From Caenimonas soli (GTDB lineage Bacteria; Pseudomonadota; Gammaproteobacteria; Burkholderiales; Burkholderiaceae_C): a stretch of 64,000 bases of DNA. This document shows positions 1 to 7,579 of the stretch, piece by piece. The position numbers and the translations under genes were made by a program. The stretch is from positions 248,001 through 312,000 of the forward strand of contig NZ_JABJVV010000007.1 in the NCBI RefSeq assembly GCF_013155545.1, given 5' to 3'. Positions within the stretch are counted from its first letter, which is position 1, and each line of letters begins with the position of its first letter. The notes under the pieces were generated by a model. The model did no database searches. It worked only from the letters and a program-made list of their open reading frames with translations, and had not been told where the DNA came from.

Positions 1-167
1 ACATTGACGCCGGCGCGCTGCAGCAAGGCCCGTGGGCCATCTTCCTGGCGCAGCATGGCCACGAGCAGGTGCTCAGGTTCGATGTAGGCGTGGTCGTTGC
101 CGAGGGCAAGCGTCTGCGCCTCGGCCAGCGCTTCCTGGAATTTGGTCGTCAGTTTGTCAAGTCGCAT
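1..167 (-). CDS. clpB: ATP-dependent chaperone ClpB, N-terminal fragment (cut by window edge)
   Basis: Only the first 55 or so codons lie inside the window; the gene continues beyond base 1. The reading frame starts [14 protein letters not shown] and continues with [19 protein letters not shown], the Clp repeat N-domain typical of ClpB (known role: cytosolic disaggregase working with DnaK). The ATG at 165-167 is preceded by a GGAGT ribosome binding site about 7 bases upstream. A perfect heat-shock -35 element (CTTGAAA) sits upstream, which fits ClpB. The AAA+ domains are outside the window, so identity rests on the N-domain alone; ClpA or ClpC are less likely because of the MRLDKLT start. Confidence 0.9.
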   Translation of the reverse strand, partial: MRLDKLTTKFQEALAEAQTLALGNDHAYIEPEHLLVAMLRQEDGPRALLQRAGVN

Positions 168-188
168 GGCAATTACTCCGTTCGCCTG

Positions 189-217
189 AAGCTTAGGCTT
201 CACCCCGGCTTTTCAAG
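189..217 (-). promoter_or_regulatory. putative sigma-32 heat-shock promoter of clpB
   Basis: On the minus strand a perfect CTTGAAA (211-217) is followed after 14 bases by CTAAGCTT (189-196), a weak match to the CCCCATNT -10 element. It lies 22 bases upstream of the clpB start codon. The -35 match is strong, the -10 weak, so this is a candidate promoter only. Confidence 0.45.
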
Positions 218-267
218 GGTCAATGTACGCTTCTGGCGCCCGGGTGCCTGTGACTAGAATCCATCTC

Positions 268-846
268 ATGAAGATTCACCAGCTTTCAGTGACCTACCTT
301 GCGGAGCAGGATCGCATCCTGATGCGGGTCAATACCGCGGCCGCCGAGGAGATGCGCCTGTGGCTGACCCGCCGCCTGATGCTGGGCCTGTGGCCCCTGC
401 TGAGCAAATTGCTGACCAAGCACCTGCTCAAGCTGGAAGCCGCCGGGAGTTCTCTCGAATCCGCCGACGAGGACTTGAAGAAGATGCTGGCCGAATTTCG
501 CAAGGAAGAGTTTCTCAAGCACGCGGACTTCGACACCCCTTACCAGGAGAATCAGGCGCAGCTTCCCTTGGGCGAGGAACCCCTGCTGGTGACAGACGTG
601 GACGCATCGCCGCTGCCCAATGGCCGGTTGCGGCTGAGCTTCAACGAGCGCCCGCCGGGCGTGGAGAAGCCCCGCAGCTTCCAGATGGAGATGGAACCCA
701 AACTGATGCAGGGCCTGATGCACCTGCTGGAGCAGGCGCTGACCCGCTCGCAATGGCCGGAAGCCTTTGGCGCCGGCCCTGTGGCGGTGGAAGACGGTTC
801 CGTCGAGGAAGATTCTTCGATCCGCAAGCCTCGTTACCTGAACTGA
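268..846 (+). CDS. conserved hypothetical protein next to clpB
   Basis: A 192-residue soluble protein of unknown function. I chose the ATG at 268 (MKIHQLSVTYLAEQ) rather than the upstream in-frame start at 223, because residues before it read like non-coding sequence. The N-terminal half contains a basic helical stretch (RLWLTRRLMLGLWPLLSKLL) and a charged helix; the C-terminal half has a likely beta-rich stretch followed by a helix. There is no signal peptide, membrane segment or metal motif. It is divergent from clpB and convergent with the following monooxygenase gene (3-base gap). Codon use looks like that of its neighbours. I do not recognise the family. Confidence 0.7.
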   Translation: MKIHQLSVTYLAEQDRILMRVNTAAAEEMRLWLTRRLMLGLWPLLSKLLTKHLLKLEAAGSSLESADEDLKKMLAEFRKEEFLKHADFDTPYQENQAQLPLGEEPLLVTDVDASPLPNGRLRLSFNERPPGVEKPRSFQMEMEPKLMQGLMHLLEQALTRSQWPEAFGAGPVAVEDGSVEEDSSIRKPRYLN

Positions 847-849
847 CAG

Positions 850-2079
850 CTATTTGCCGGACGGGTCCAACGAAAAACCGGCGATGCGCTTGTATTCCTC
901 CGACATGCGGCGCAATTCTTCCTGGCTGATCAGGTCGTCGATGTGCCTGAACGGTTTGCCGCCACTGAGTTCGTCCACCTTGATGTTGATGAAATCCGGC
1001 GGCATGGTGCGATTGGTTTCGACGATCTTCGAGGTCGGCCCCAGGCGCAAGGCCTCATAGGCCGACAGCGCGCCGGGCCCGTCAGCCGCAGTGGCCAGTT
1101 GCTGCGCCAGCGTGCGGGCGTCGATGATGGCTTGGGCGGACCCGTTGGATCCGCGCGGGTACATGGGATGAGCGGCATCGCCCAGCAGCGTGACGCGGCC
1201 GAAGGTCCACTGCGGCACGGGGTCCCTGTCCACCATCGGGTACTCGAAGATGTTCCCGGCCCCCTCGATCAGGGCCGGAACGTCGAGCCAGTCAAAACGC
1301 CAGTCCTTGAAGATCTCGGCGAAGTCCTGCGGGCGGCCGGGCTTGTTCCAGTCGTTCATGGGCGCGCCTTCGCGGCGAATCTCGGCAACCCAGTTCACCA
1401 GCTGGTTGCCCTGTCCGTCCACGTTGTCGGCGATGGGATAGATCACCATCTTGCCGGTCTCTATCGAGCCGACACGCAAGTAGCTCTTGCCGCTGAGGAT
1501 AGGCCGGTGGACTGTGACGCCGCGCCAGGTGTTGATGCCGCCAAAGGCGAGCTTTTCATGAGGATAGAACTGGCGGCGCACGGCGGAGTTGACGCCATCG
1601 CAGGCCACCACCACGTCGGCGTGGACCGGCGCAAGCGGGGCATCGCTGCTGCTGCGGAAATGGATGGTCGCGCTGCCCGCCGCCTGCTCCACCCCAACAC
1701 AGCGATGGTCGAGGTGAACATGCTGGGCACCCAGGCGTTGCAGCACGGCTTCGTAGAGCACGCGATGCAGTTTGCCGCGGTGGATGCCGATTTCCGGCAA
1801 CTCGTAGCCGGCGTGGCGACCCCGCGGCTCGCGGTAGATGAACTGCCCGAAGCGATTGAAGAACACGCTCTCCAGGTTCTCGATGCCCGCGGCCTCGAGT
1901 TGGAGCTGCAGGCCCAGCTCAGCCAGTTCGCGCATCGCGTGCGGCAGCAAGGTGATGCCTACGCCGATCTCGCGCACCTCGGGAATGGTTTCGTACAGAT
2001 CGCAGGCGAGGCCCCTTTCGTGCAAGGCCAGCGCCAAGCTGAGGCCCCCGATGCCGGCGCCGACGATTGCGATCTTCAT
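850..2079 (-). CDS. FAD-dependent aromatic-ring monooxygenase (PhzS/salicylate hydroxylase-like)
   Basis: A 409-residue class A flavoprotein hydroxylase. The FAD-binding GxGxxG fingerprint is at residues 7-12 (VGAGIGG), the DG motif at 161-162 (VVVACDGVNS), and the GD motif at 300-301 (LLGDAAHPMYPRGSNG); the last motif resembles PhzS-type flavin-dependent oxidoreductases. Such enzymes use NAD(P)H and O2 to hydroxylate aromatic or heteroaromatic acids; the substrate cannot be told from sequence. It lies 13 bases behind a Bug-type binding protein, so the two probably form an operon in which the binding protein captures the compound that this enzyme hydroxylates (inference). A MarR regulator is encoded divergently upstream. 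Confidence 0.85.
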   Translation of the reverse strand: MKIAIVGAGIGGLSLALALHERGLACDLYETIPEVREIGVGITLLPHAMRELAELGLQLQLEAAGIENLESVFFNRFGQFIYREPRGRHAGYELPEIGIHRGKLHRVLYEAVLQRLGAQHVHLDHRCVGVEQAAGSATIHFRSSSDAPLAPVHADVVVACDGVNSAVRRQFYPHEKLAFGGINTWRGVTVHRPILSGKSYLRVGSIETGKMVIYPIADNVDGQGNQLVNWVAEIRREGAPMNDWNKPGRPQDFAEIFKDWRFDWLDVPALIEGAGNIFEYPMVDRDPVPQWTFGRVTLLGDAAHPMYPRGSNGSAQAIIDARTLAQQLATAADGPGALSAYEALRLGPTSKIVETNRTMPPDFINIKVDELSGGKPFRHIDDLISQEELRRMSEEYKRIAGFSLDPSGK

Positions 2080-2092
2080 GGTCTGCGGTGCG

Positions 2093-3082
2093 CTACTCGG
2101 CCGTGATGTTCCGGGCCTTGATCAGCTCGGCCCACCGCTGGGCATCCTGCTCCACCAGGCGACGGAACTCCTCGGGGCTGCTCGTGGCCGGGTCCATGCC
2201 CTGCGTTTCGAAGGCGGAGCGAACTTCCGATGTCGCCAAGATGTCCTTGAGCTCCCGGTTGAGGCGGCTCACGAACTCCGGCGACGTACCCGGGGGCGCA
2301 AAGATGCCGTACCACATCGCCACGTTGACATCCCCGGCCCTCGCTTCGGCCAGCGTCGGCACGTCCGGCAGCAGCGGATGGCGCTTGTCGCTGCCGATGC
2401 CCAGCGCCACCAGCTTGCCCGCCTTCACATGCGGTAGCGCTACGTGGATGGGCAGGAACCCCACCTCGACCTGGCCACCCAGCAAATCCGTGACCGCCGG
2501 CGCCGTGCCGCGATAGGGGATGTGGGTGAGGAAGATGCCCGCGGTGGACTTGAACAGTTCCATCGACAGGTGGTGCGGCGTGCCCACACCCGGGCTGGCG
2601 TAGTTGATCGAGCCGGGGCGGCTCTTGGCGGCGGCGATGAGCTCGCCGGCTGACTTGTAGCCCGCCTTTGGACTGGCGATCAACAGCAATTGGCCCCAGC
2701 TGGTCAGCGAGACGGGCACGAGATCCTTCACCGGATCGAAGGACAGCTTGGGATAGAGGCTGCGGTTCATCACCAATGTGTTGACACTGACCAGCAGCGT
2801 CGAGCCATTGGGCGCCGCGCGCACCACCGCCTCGGTGCCGATATTGCCCGAGGCGCCGGCACGGTTGTCCACCACCACCGGGCGGCCCAGCCGTTCGCCC
2901 AGCTTCGGGCCGACGGTGCGGGCAATGAGGTCGATGCCCGTGCCGGGTGTGAAAGGAACGATCAGGCGCAGCGGTGCTTGGGCTGGGGCCTGTGGAGGGG
3001 TTGCGGGGGCCTGGGCGGCAGCGCTAAAAACAGCCAGTGCACCCAGCGCCAGCACGGCGGGTTGCCGCCAGAAGGAGACCAT
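2093..3082 (-). CDS. Bug family (TctC-type) periplasmic solute-binding protein
   Basis: A 329-residue secreted binding protein. The first 24 residues form a signal peptide (hydrophobic ALGALAVFSAA, cut near AQA), followed by an Ala/Pro linker and the family hallmark LRLIVPFTPGTGIDLIAR and VVVDNRAGASGNIGTEAV. Bug proteins of Burkholderiales bind carboxylates or aromatic acids, sometimes for tripartite TctABC uptake and sometimes as orphan sensors. No tctA or tctB lies nearby, so this is an orphan. The start ATG has a GAAGGAGA ribosome binding site. It heads an apparent two-gene operon with the flavin monooxygenase. Confidence 0.92.
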   Translation of the reverse strand: MVSFWRQPAVLALGALAVFSAAAQAPATPPQAPAQAPLRLIVPFTPGTGIDLIARTVGPKLGERLGRPVVVDNRAGASGNIGTEAVVRAAPNGSTLLVSVNTLVMNRSLYPKLSFDPVKDLVPVSLTSWGQLLLIASPKAGYKSAGELIAAAKSRPGSINYASPGVGTPHHLSMELFKSTAGIFLTHIPYRGTAPAVTDLLGGQVEVGFLPIHVALPHVKAGKLVALGIGSDKRHPLLPDVPTLAEARAGDVNVAMWYGIFAPPGTSPEFVSRLNRELKDILATSEVRSAFETQGMDPATSSPEEFRRLVEQDAQRWAELIKARNITAE

Positions 3083-3114
3083 GTTTTCCCCCTAAGTGTG
3101 TATGCTAACTATTA

Positions 3115-3132
3115 TTGGCGGCGCGCCGCCAA
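3115..3132. promoter_or_regulatory. perfect 18-bp palindrome, candidate MarR operator
   Basis: TTGGCGGCGCGCCGCCAA is its own reverse complement with no spacer. It lies in the 60-base gap between the divergent Bug gene and the marR gene, 10 bases before the marR start codon. MarR-family dimers bind such dyads in divergent promoters. Function is inferred. Confidence 0.5.
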
Positions 3133-3142
3133 GGCACAATCC

Positions 3143-3661
3143 ATGGATTCCCTAAACACCAGCCAATTCGTGTCCTTAAACGCCAAAACGCCCGTCAGCT
3201 TATCCCGCCTCTATGCGCGCCCGGGCTTCCTGCTGCGGCGCGCGCACCAGATATCGGCTGCCGTATTCGAGGACGAGTGCCGCGAGCTGGCGCTGACGCC
3301 GGCACAGTTCGGGGTGCTCACGGTGCTCAGGTCGCACCCGGGCCTCGGCCAGTCCAGCCTGGCGCGGGCGCTGGGTTTCGACAAGGTCACGGTGCTGCGG
3401 GTGCTGCGCGGGCTCGAAACGCGCGGCTATGTCGCCCGGGCGCCCGCTGCGGACAACAAACGCAACGTCTCGGTGGCTCTCACGGCCGAGGGCATCGCGG
3501 TGTTGTCGCAGGCGCAAAGGCCGGCGGAGCGGGCCTACAAACGTCTGCTGGCCCCGCTCGACAAGAATCAGCAAGCCCAGTTGGTCGAGTTGCTCCAACT
3601 GCTGACCGGCGAACTCGAAGACGACGCCAGGGCCGCGTTCGTGCCGCCTGGACAGCGCTGA
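3143..3661 (+). CDS. MarR family transcriptional regulator
   Basis: A 172-residue winged-helix regulator. The start is ATG at 3143 (MDSLNTSQF); the frame is open far upstream but that part is antisense to the Bug gene. The helix-turn-helix and wing are visible as LTPAQFGVLTVLRSHPGLGQSSLARALGFDKVTVLRVLRGLETRGYVARAPAADNKRNVSVALT (residues about 50-115), with the wing Asp-Asn-Lys-Arg typical of MarR. Ligand unknown. Being divergent from the Bug-monooxygenase pair with a perfect palindrome between, it probably represses that pair and itself until the aromatic substrate is present (inference). Confidence 0.9.
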   Translation: MDSLNTSQFVSLNAKTPVSLSRLYARPGFLLRRAHQISAAVFEDECRELALTPAQFGVLTVLRSHPGLGQSSLARALGFDKVTVLRVLRGLETRGYVARAPAADNKRNVSVALTAEGIAVLSQAQRPAERAYKRLLAPLDKNQQAQLVELLQLLTGELEDDARAAFVPPGQR

Positions 3662-3664
3662 CGC

Positions 3665-4147
3665 TCAGGCGTTGTCCGCGTCGATGCCCCATTTGGCCAA
3701 TGCCGCGTCATCGCTGGCGCGGGCATCGACCCATTGCGCACCCTGCGGCGTTTGTTCCTTCTTCCAGAAAGGCGCCTGGGTCTTGAGGTAGTCCATCAGG
3801 AACTCGCAGGCCTTGAAGCTTTCGCCCCTGTGCGCGGAAGTGACGGCCACCATCACGATCTGGTCCAGCGGCTGCAACAGGCCGACGCGATGGATCACCC
3901 GGGCCGCGTAGATGTCGAAGCGGCGCTGCGCCTCGTCGATCATGCCCTCTATGGCCTTCTCCGTCATGCCCGGATAGTGCTCGAGCTCCATGCTGAGCAC
4001 CGGAGGCCCTTTGTTGCCCTCGTGACCATCGCGCACGGTCCCGACAAAACTGCACACCGCACCCACTCGCGCGTCCTGCCGGCGCAGGGCCGCTATTTCG
4101 TCGGCGAGGTTGAAGTCCTCGGTCTGGATGGAAACGCGGGCCGGCAT
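3665..4147 (-). CDS. moaE: molybdopterin synthase catalytic (large) subunit MoaE
   Basis: 160 residues, the usual MoaE length. Family landmarks are VGAVCSFVGTVRDGHEGN near residue 30, SMELEHYPGMTEKAIEGM near 55, RVIHRVGLLQPLD and the catalytic Lys region FWKKEQTPQGAQWVDAR near 130. It combines with thiocarboxylated MoaD to convert cyclic pyranopterin monophosphate into molybdopterin in the cytosol. It is the last gene of the minus-strand Moco run and starts 1 base after the moaD stop, so the two are translationally coupled. Convergent with marR (3-base gap). Confidence 0.97.
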   Translation of the reverse strand: MPARVSIQTEDFNLADEIAALRRQDARVGAVCSFVGTVRDGHEGNKGPPVLSMELEHYPGMTEKAIEGMIDEAQRRFDIYAARVIHRVGLLQPLDQIVMVAVTSAHRGESFKACEFLMDYLKTQAPFWKKEQTPQGAQWVDARASDDAALAKWGIDADNA

Positions 4148-4148
4148 T

Positions 4149-4400
4149 TCAGCCTCCGGTCACCGGGGGAAAGAAAGCGACCTCGCAGCCCTCGCTCAAC
4201 GCGGCAGCCTCGTCGCTCATCACCTGGTTCAGCGCCATGCGCACGGATTTACCGCGTGCCAGGGCCTGGGCATAGGCGCCGCCGCGCGCGACCAGCTCAT
4301 CGCGCAGCGCCTGCAGGTCGGCGGCCGATGTGTCCACGGCTTCGCTGCCCTGCCCCAGCGCCTCGCGGATCGACGCGAAGTACTTGACGGTGAGTCTCAT
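4149..4400 (-). CDS. moaD: molybdopterin synthase sulfur carrier (small) subunit MoaD
   Basis: 83 residues with a ubiquitin-like fold and the essential C-terminal Gly-Gly (PPVTGG), which is adenylated and thiocarboxylated and delivers sulfur to MoaE. N-terminus RLTVKYFASIREALG is typical. The ATG overlaps the moeA stop codon (ATGA, 4397-4400). No moeB or other sulfurylase is in the window; that activity must be encoded elsewhere. Confidence 0.96.
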   Translation of the reverse strand: MRLTVKYFASIREALGQGSEAVDTSAADLQALRDELVARGGAYAQALARGKSVRMALNQVMSDEAAALSEGCEVAFFPPVTGG

Positions 4401-5626
4401 GACAGCAGTTCCGCGAAAGAAACGAAAGACACCGGGTCACCGCGCGCAATGGACTGCCCCGGCGGGTTATCCACCAGTCCGTCGCCCCAGGCAACCGAAG
4501 TCAGCACGCCGGAGCTCTGGTTGGGGAACAGGTCCAGGCCACCCTCGGCGTTGCGGCGCGCACGCAGGAACTCGCGGCGCTTGTCGGCGCGTGGCCAGGT
4601 GAAATGCGCAGGCAAGGGTACGGCCTTGGGCGCGACCTGGGTGGCGCCTTGCAGCCTCAGCAGGAAGGGGCGCACCAGCAAGAGGAAAGTGACGAAACTG
4701 GAAACCGGATTGCCGGGCAGGCCGATGAAATGCGCGGCGCCGACCTTGCCATACGCGAAGGGCTTGCCGGGCTTGATGGCGATCTGCCAGAGATCGAGGG
4801 AGCCCAGGGACTGGACGGCGGGCTTGATGTGGTCTTCTTCGCCCACCGACACCCCACCGCTCGTGAGGATGAGGTCGTGCGCCTCGGCCGCCACGCGCAA
4901 AGCCTGCTGGGTCGCGTCCAGCCTATCCGGCACGACTCCGTAGTCGGTGACGTCGCACCCCAGGCGCTTCAGCAGCGCCCTCAAAAAGAAGCGGTTCGAG
5001 TTGTAGATGGCGCCGGGCTTCATGTTCTCGGGCGCCACCTGGCCCGGCATCACCAGTTCGTCGCCGGTGGAAAAAAGCGCCACCCGGGGACGGCGTGCCA
5101 CTACCAGCTGGTCCATGCCGATGCTGGCCGCCAGGCCGAGGCCGGCGGGCGACAGGCGCTCGCCCTTGGCCAGCACCGTGGCGCCACGCTGGATGTCCTC
5201 GCCACTCTTGCGGATCCACTGGCCGGGCTTGGGCACGCGCAGGATGCGCACGATCTGCTCGCCGGCGGGTTCGGTCTCTTCCTGCATCACGACCGCATCG
5301 GCGCCATCGGGGATGGACGCACCCGTGAAGATGCGGGCTGCGCTGCCCGGCACCAGGGGCTCGGCGGCGCTGCCGGCGGGAATGCGTTGGCTGACGGGCA
5401 GCGACACGCCCTCGTCGGCGATCTCGCGGCTGCGGACCGCGTAGCCGTCCATGGAGCTGTTGTCCTGCGGCGGAACCTGCAGCGCCGACACCAGGTCCTG
5501 GGCCATCACGCGCCCGTCCGCGTCGAAGGTCGACACCGACTCGGTGCCCTCCAGCGGCCGCGCATGGCCCAGCAACTCGGCCAGTGCTTCGTCGAGCGGC
5601 CGCAGCGCGGGACGGGGAGCGTTCAT
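4397..5626 (-). CDS. moeA: molybdopterin molybdenumtransferase MoeA
   Basis: A 409-residue enzyme inserting molybdate into adenylylated molybdopterin. I chose the ATG at 5624-5626 (MNAPRPALRPLDEAL) because it overlaps the mobB stop as ATGA and has a GGAGA ribosome binding site; the longer reading would run into mobB. Landmarks: QDNSSMDGYAVRS near residue 60, FTGASIPDGADAVVMQE near 105, the MPT-binding SGGVSVGEEDHIKP near 250 and GLPGNPVSSFVTF near 300. Tight overlaps on both sides place it in the mobB-moeA-moaD-moaE operon. Confidence 0.96.
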   Translation of the reverse strand: MNAPRPALRPLDEALAELLGHARPLEGTESVSTFDADGRVMAQDLVSALQVPPQDNSSMDGYAVRSREIADEGVSLPVSQRIPAGSAAEPLVPGSAARIFTGASIPDGADAVVMQEETEPAGEQIVRILRVPKPGQWIRKSGEDIQRGATVLAKGERLSPAGLGLAASIGMDQLVVARRPRVALFSTGDELVMPGQVAPENMKPGAIYNSNRFFLRALLKRLGCDVTDYGVVPDRLDATQQALRVAAEAHDLILTSGGVSVGEEDHIKPAVQSLGSLDLWQIAIKPGKPFAYGKVGAAHFIGLPGNPVSSFVTFLLLVRPFLLRLQGATQVAPKAVPLPAHFTWPRADKRREFLRARRNAEGGLDLFPNQSSGVLTSVAWGDGLVDNPPGQSIARGDPVSFVSFAELLS

Positions 5627-6156
5627 GCAAACATCTCCGATTTGTAGTCGAAGCGGTCCTGATTGTCCGTCAGCCACTGGGCCAGCGCCTCCGGATCGTT
5701 CAAATCCAGCACGGGGCGCAGGGTGGCCTGGGGCAGCTGGTCCGGCGAATCCGTGGCGATCGCCACGATGAAATCGTCATCGGGATAGAGCGCCGGCTTG
5801 CCCGAGGCGCCGCGCCACACCTCGACCTTCTGCAGGTTGCTTTCCTTGAAGCCCTCGACCAGGACCCAATCGACGCCCTCGTAGAGTTCCGCGATCAGGT
5901 GGTGCACCGTAAGCTGCGCGGGCCGCTCGAATTCGCGGATGAGGGCCAGCCGCTGGTCGGATGCCACGACCACTTCGAAGGCGCCGGCTTCGCGATGCCG
6001 GTAGGTGTCCTTGCCGGGGTGATCGATATCGAACTTGTGGTGCGCGTGCTTCACCACCGAAACACGCAAGCCCCGCAGCTTGAGGGCGGGAATCAGGCGC
6101 TCGACCAGCGTGGTCTTGCCCGACCCCGAGAAACCGGCGAAGCCGACGACTTTCAT
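5623..6156 (-). CDS. mobB: molybdopterin-guanine dinucleotide biosynthesis adapter MobB
   Basis: 177-residue P-loop GTPase. The Walker A GFSGSGKTTLVERLIP is at residues 7-22; KHAHHKFDIDHPGKDTYRHREAGA (36-60) and WVLVEGFKES near residue 104 are MobB signatures. MobB is a non-essential partner of MobA and MoeA in forming the MGD form of the cofactor. It follows thrC by 7 bases and overlaps moeA by 4 bases. mobA is not in the window. Confidence 0.93.
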   Translation of the reverse strand: MKVVGFAGFSGSGKTTLVERLIPALKLRGLRVSVVKHAHHKFDIDHPGKDTYRHREAGAFEVVVASDQRLALIREFERPAQLTVHHLIAELYEGVDWVLVEGFKESNLQKVEVWRGASGKPALYPDDDFIVAIATDSPDQLPQATLRPVLDLNDPEALAQWLTDNQDRFDYKSEMFA

Positions 6157-6163
6157 CCCGGCT

Positions 6164-7579
6164 TCAGGCGCAATGGCCCGCGATGAACTCCTTGACCGCC
6201 TGCGCGTCCGAGCGCAGGAGCGTGACGCGCTTGGGCAGCGCCTCGATCCCTTGGAACTTGGCAGGACGGTCCGGTTCGCGGCCCAGCGCTTCGACGATGG
6301 TCGCCGCGAACTTGATCGGCAGCGCGGTTTCCAGCACGATCATCGGCACGCCGGGCTGCGGGTATTGGCGCGCCACCTTCAGGCCGTCGGCGGTGTGCGT
6401 ATCGATCACGAGCTTGAAGCGTTCGTAGGTGTCGCGGATGGTGGCGAGGCGGTCGGCATGCGTGCTCTTGCCGCTGACGAAGCCGTAGCGCTGCGCAGCC
6501 TGCTTGAAAGCCGGCTCGGCGCTCAGGTCGAACTGGCCCTTGGCGGACAGCTCGGCGCCGAACAACTGCTTGACTTTGGCGCCGTCGCGCCCCAGCAGAT
6601 CGAAAACGAAGCGCTCGAAGTTGCTCGCCTTGCTGATGTCCATCGAAGGGCTGGACGTTTCGTGGGTGTCGGCGCTCGAACGCACGCGGTACACACCCGT
6701 GCGGAAGAATTCGTCGAGCACGTCGTTCTCGTTGGTCGCCGCCACCAGGCGCTCGATCGGCAGGCCCATCATGCGCGCGACGTGGCCGGCGCAGATGTTG
6801 CCGAAGTTGCCCGAAGGGACGGTGAAGCTCACCTTCTGGGCATTGCTCTTCGTTGCCTGGAAATAGCCCGCGAAGTAGTAAACCACCTGCGCCACCAGGC
6901 GCGCCCAGTTGATCGAGTTGACGGTGCCGATCTTGTACCTGCGCTTGAATTCCAGGTCGTTCGACACGGCCTTGACGATGTCCTGGCAGTCGTCGAAGAC
7001 GCCCTCGATCGCCAGGTTGTGGATGTTCGCGTCCTGCAGGCTGAACATCTGCGCCTGCTGGAAGGGGCTCATCCTGCCATGGGGCGAAGTCATGAAGACA
7101 CGCACGCCCTTCTTGCCGCGCATCGCGTACTCGGCCGCACTGCCCGTATCGCCCGAAGTCGCCCCCAGGATGTTCAGCTCTTCGCCGCGGCGGGCCAGTT
7201 CGTACTCGAACAGGTTGCCCAGCAACTGCATGGCCATGTCCTTGAAGGCCAGGGTCGGGCCGTTGGAGAGGGCCTCGAGGTACAAGCCATCCTCCAGCTT
7301 CTTCAGCGGAACGATGGCCTGTGTGCCGAACACCTCTTCGGTGTAGGTCTTGCGGCAGATGGCCTTCAGGTCCGCGGCCGGAATGTCGTCGATATACAGC
7401 GACAGGATTTCGAACGCCAGCTCTGGGTACGGCAACCCGCGCCACTTGGCGAGGGTTGCGGCGTCGACCTGCGGGTACCGTTCCGGCAGGTACAGGCCGC
7501 CGTCCGGCGCCAGGCCCTCGAGCAGGATTTCGCAGAAATGCTTGCGGTCCGCGTGGCCGCGGGTGGATAGGTACTGCAT
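6164..7579 (-). CDS. thrC: threonine synthase
   Basis: 471-residue PLP enzyme converting O-phosphohomoserine to threonine. Lys113 in SNGPTLAFKDMAMQ is the PLP lysine; GATSGDTGSAAEYA (phosphate loop) and TVPSGNFGNICAGHVARMMG are present. The length matches the long threonine synthases of proteobacteria. The start codon overlaps the stop region of hom by 1 base, so hom and thrC are coupled, as usual in betaproteobacteria. thrB (homoserine kinase) is not in the window. Confidence 0.97.
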   Translation of the reverse strand: MQYLSTRGHADRKHFCEILLEGLAPDGGLYLPERYPQVDAATLAKWRGLPYPELAFEILSLYIDDIPAADLKAICRKTYTEEVFGTQAIVPLKKLEDGLYLEALSNGPTLAFKDMAMQLLGNLFEYELARRGEELNILGATSGDTGSAAEYAMRGKKGVRVFMTSPHGRMSPFQQAQMFSLQDANIHNLAIEGVFDDCQDIVKAVSNDLEFKRRYKIGTVNSINWARLVAQVVYYFAGYFQATKSNAQKVSFTVPSGNFGNICAGHVARMMGLPIERLVAATNENDVLDEFFRTGVYRVRSSADTHETSSPSMDISKASNFERFVFDLLGRDGAKVKQLFGAELSAKGQFDLSAEPAFKQAAQRYGFVSGKSTHADRLATIRDTYERFKLVIDTHTADGLKVARQYPQPGVPMIVLETALPIKFAATIVEALGREPDRPAKFQGIEALPKRVTLLRSDAQAVKEFIAGHCA

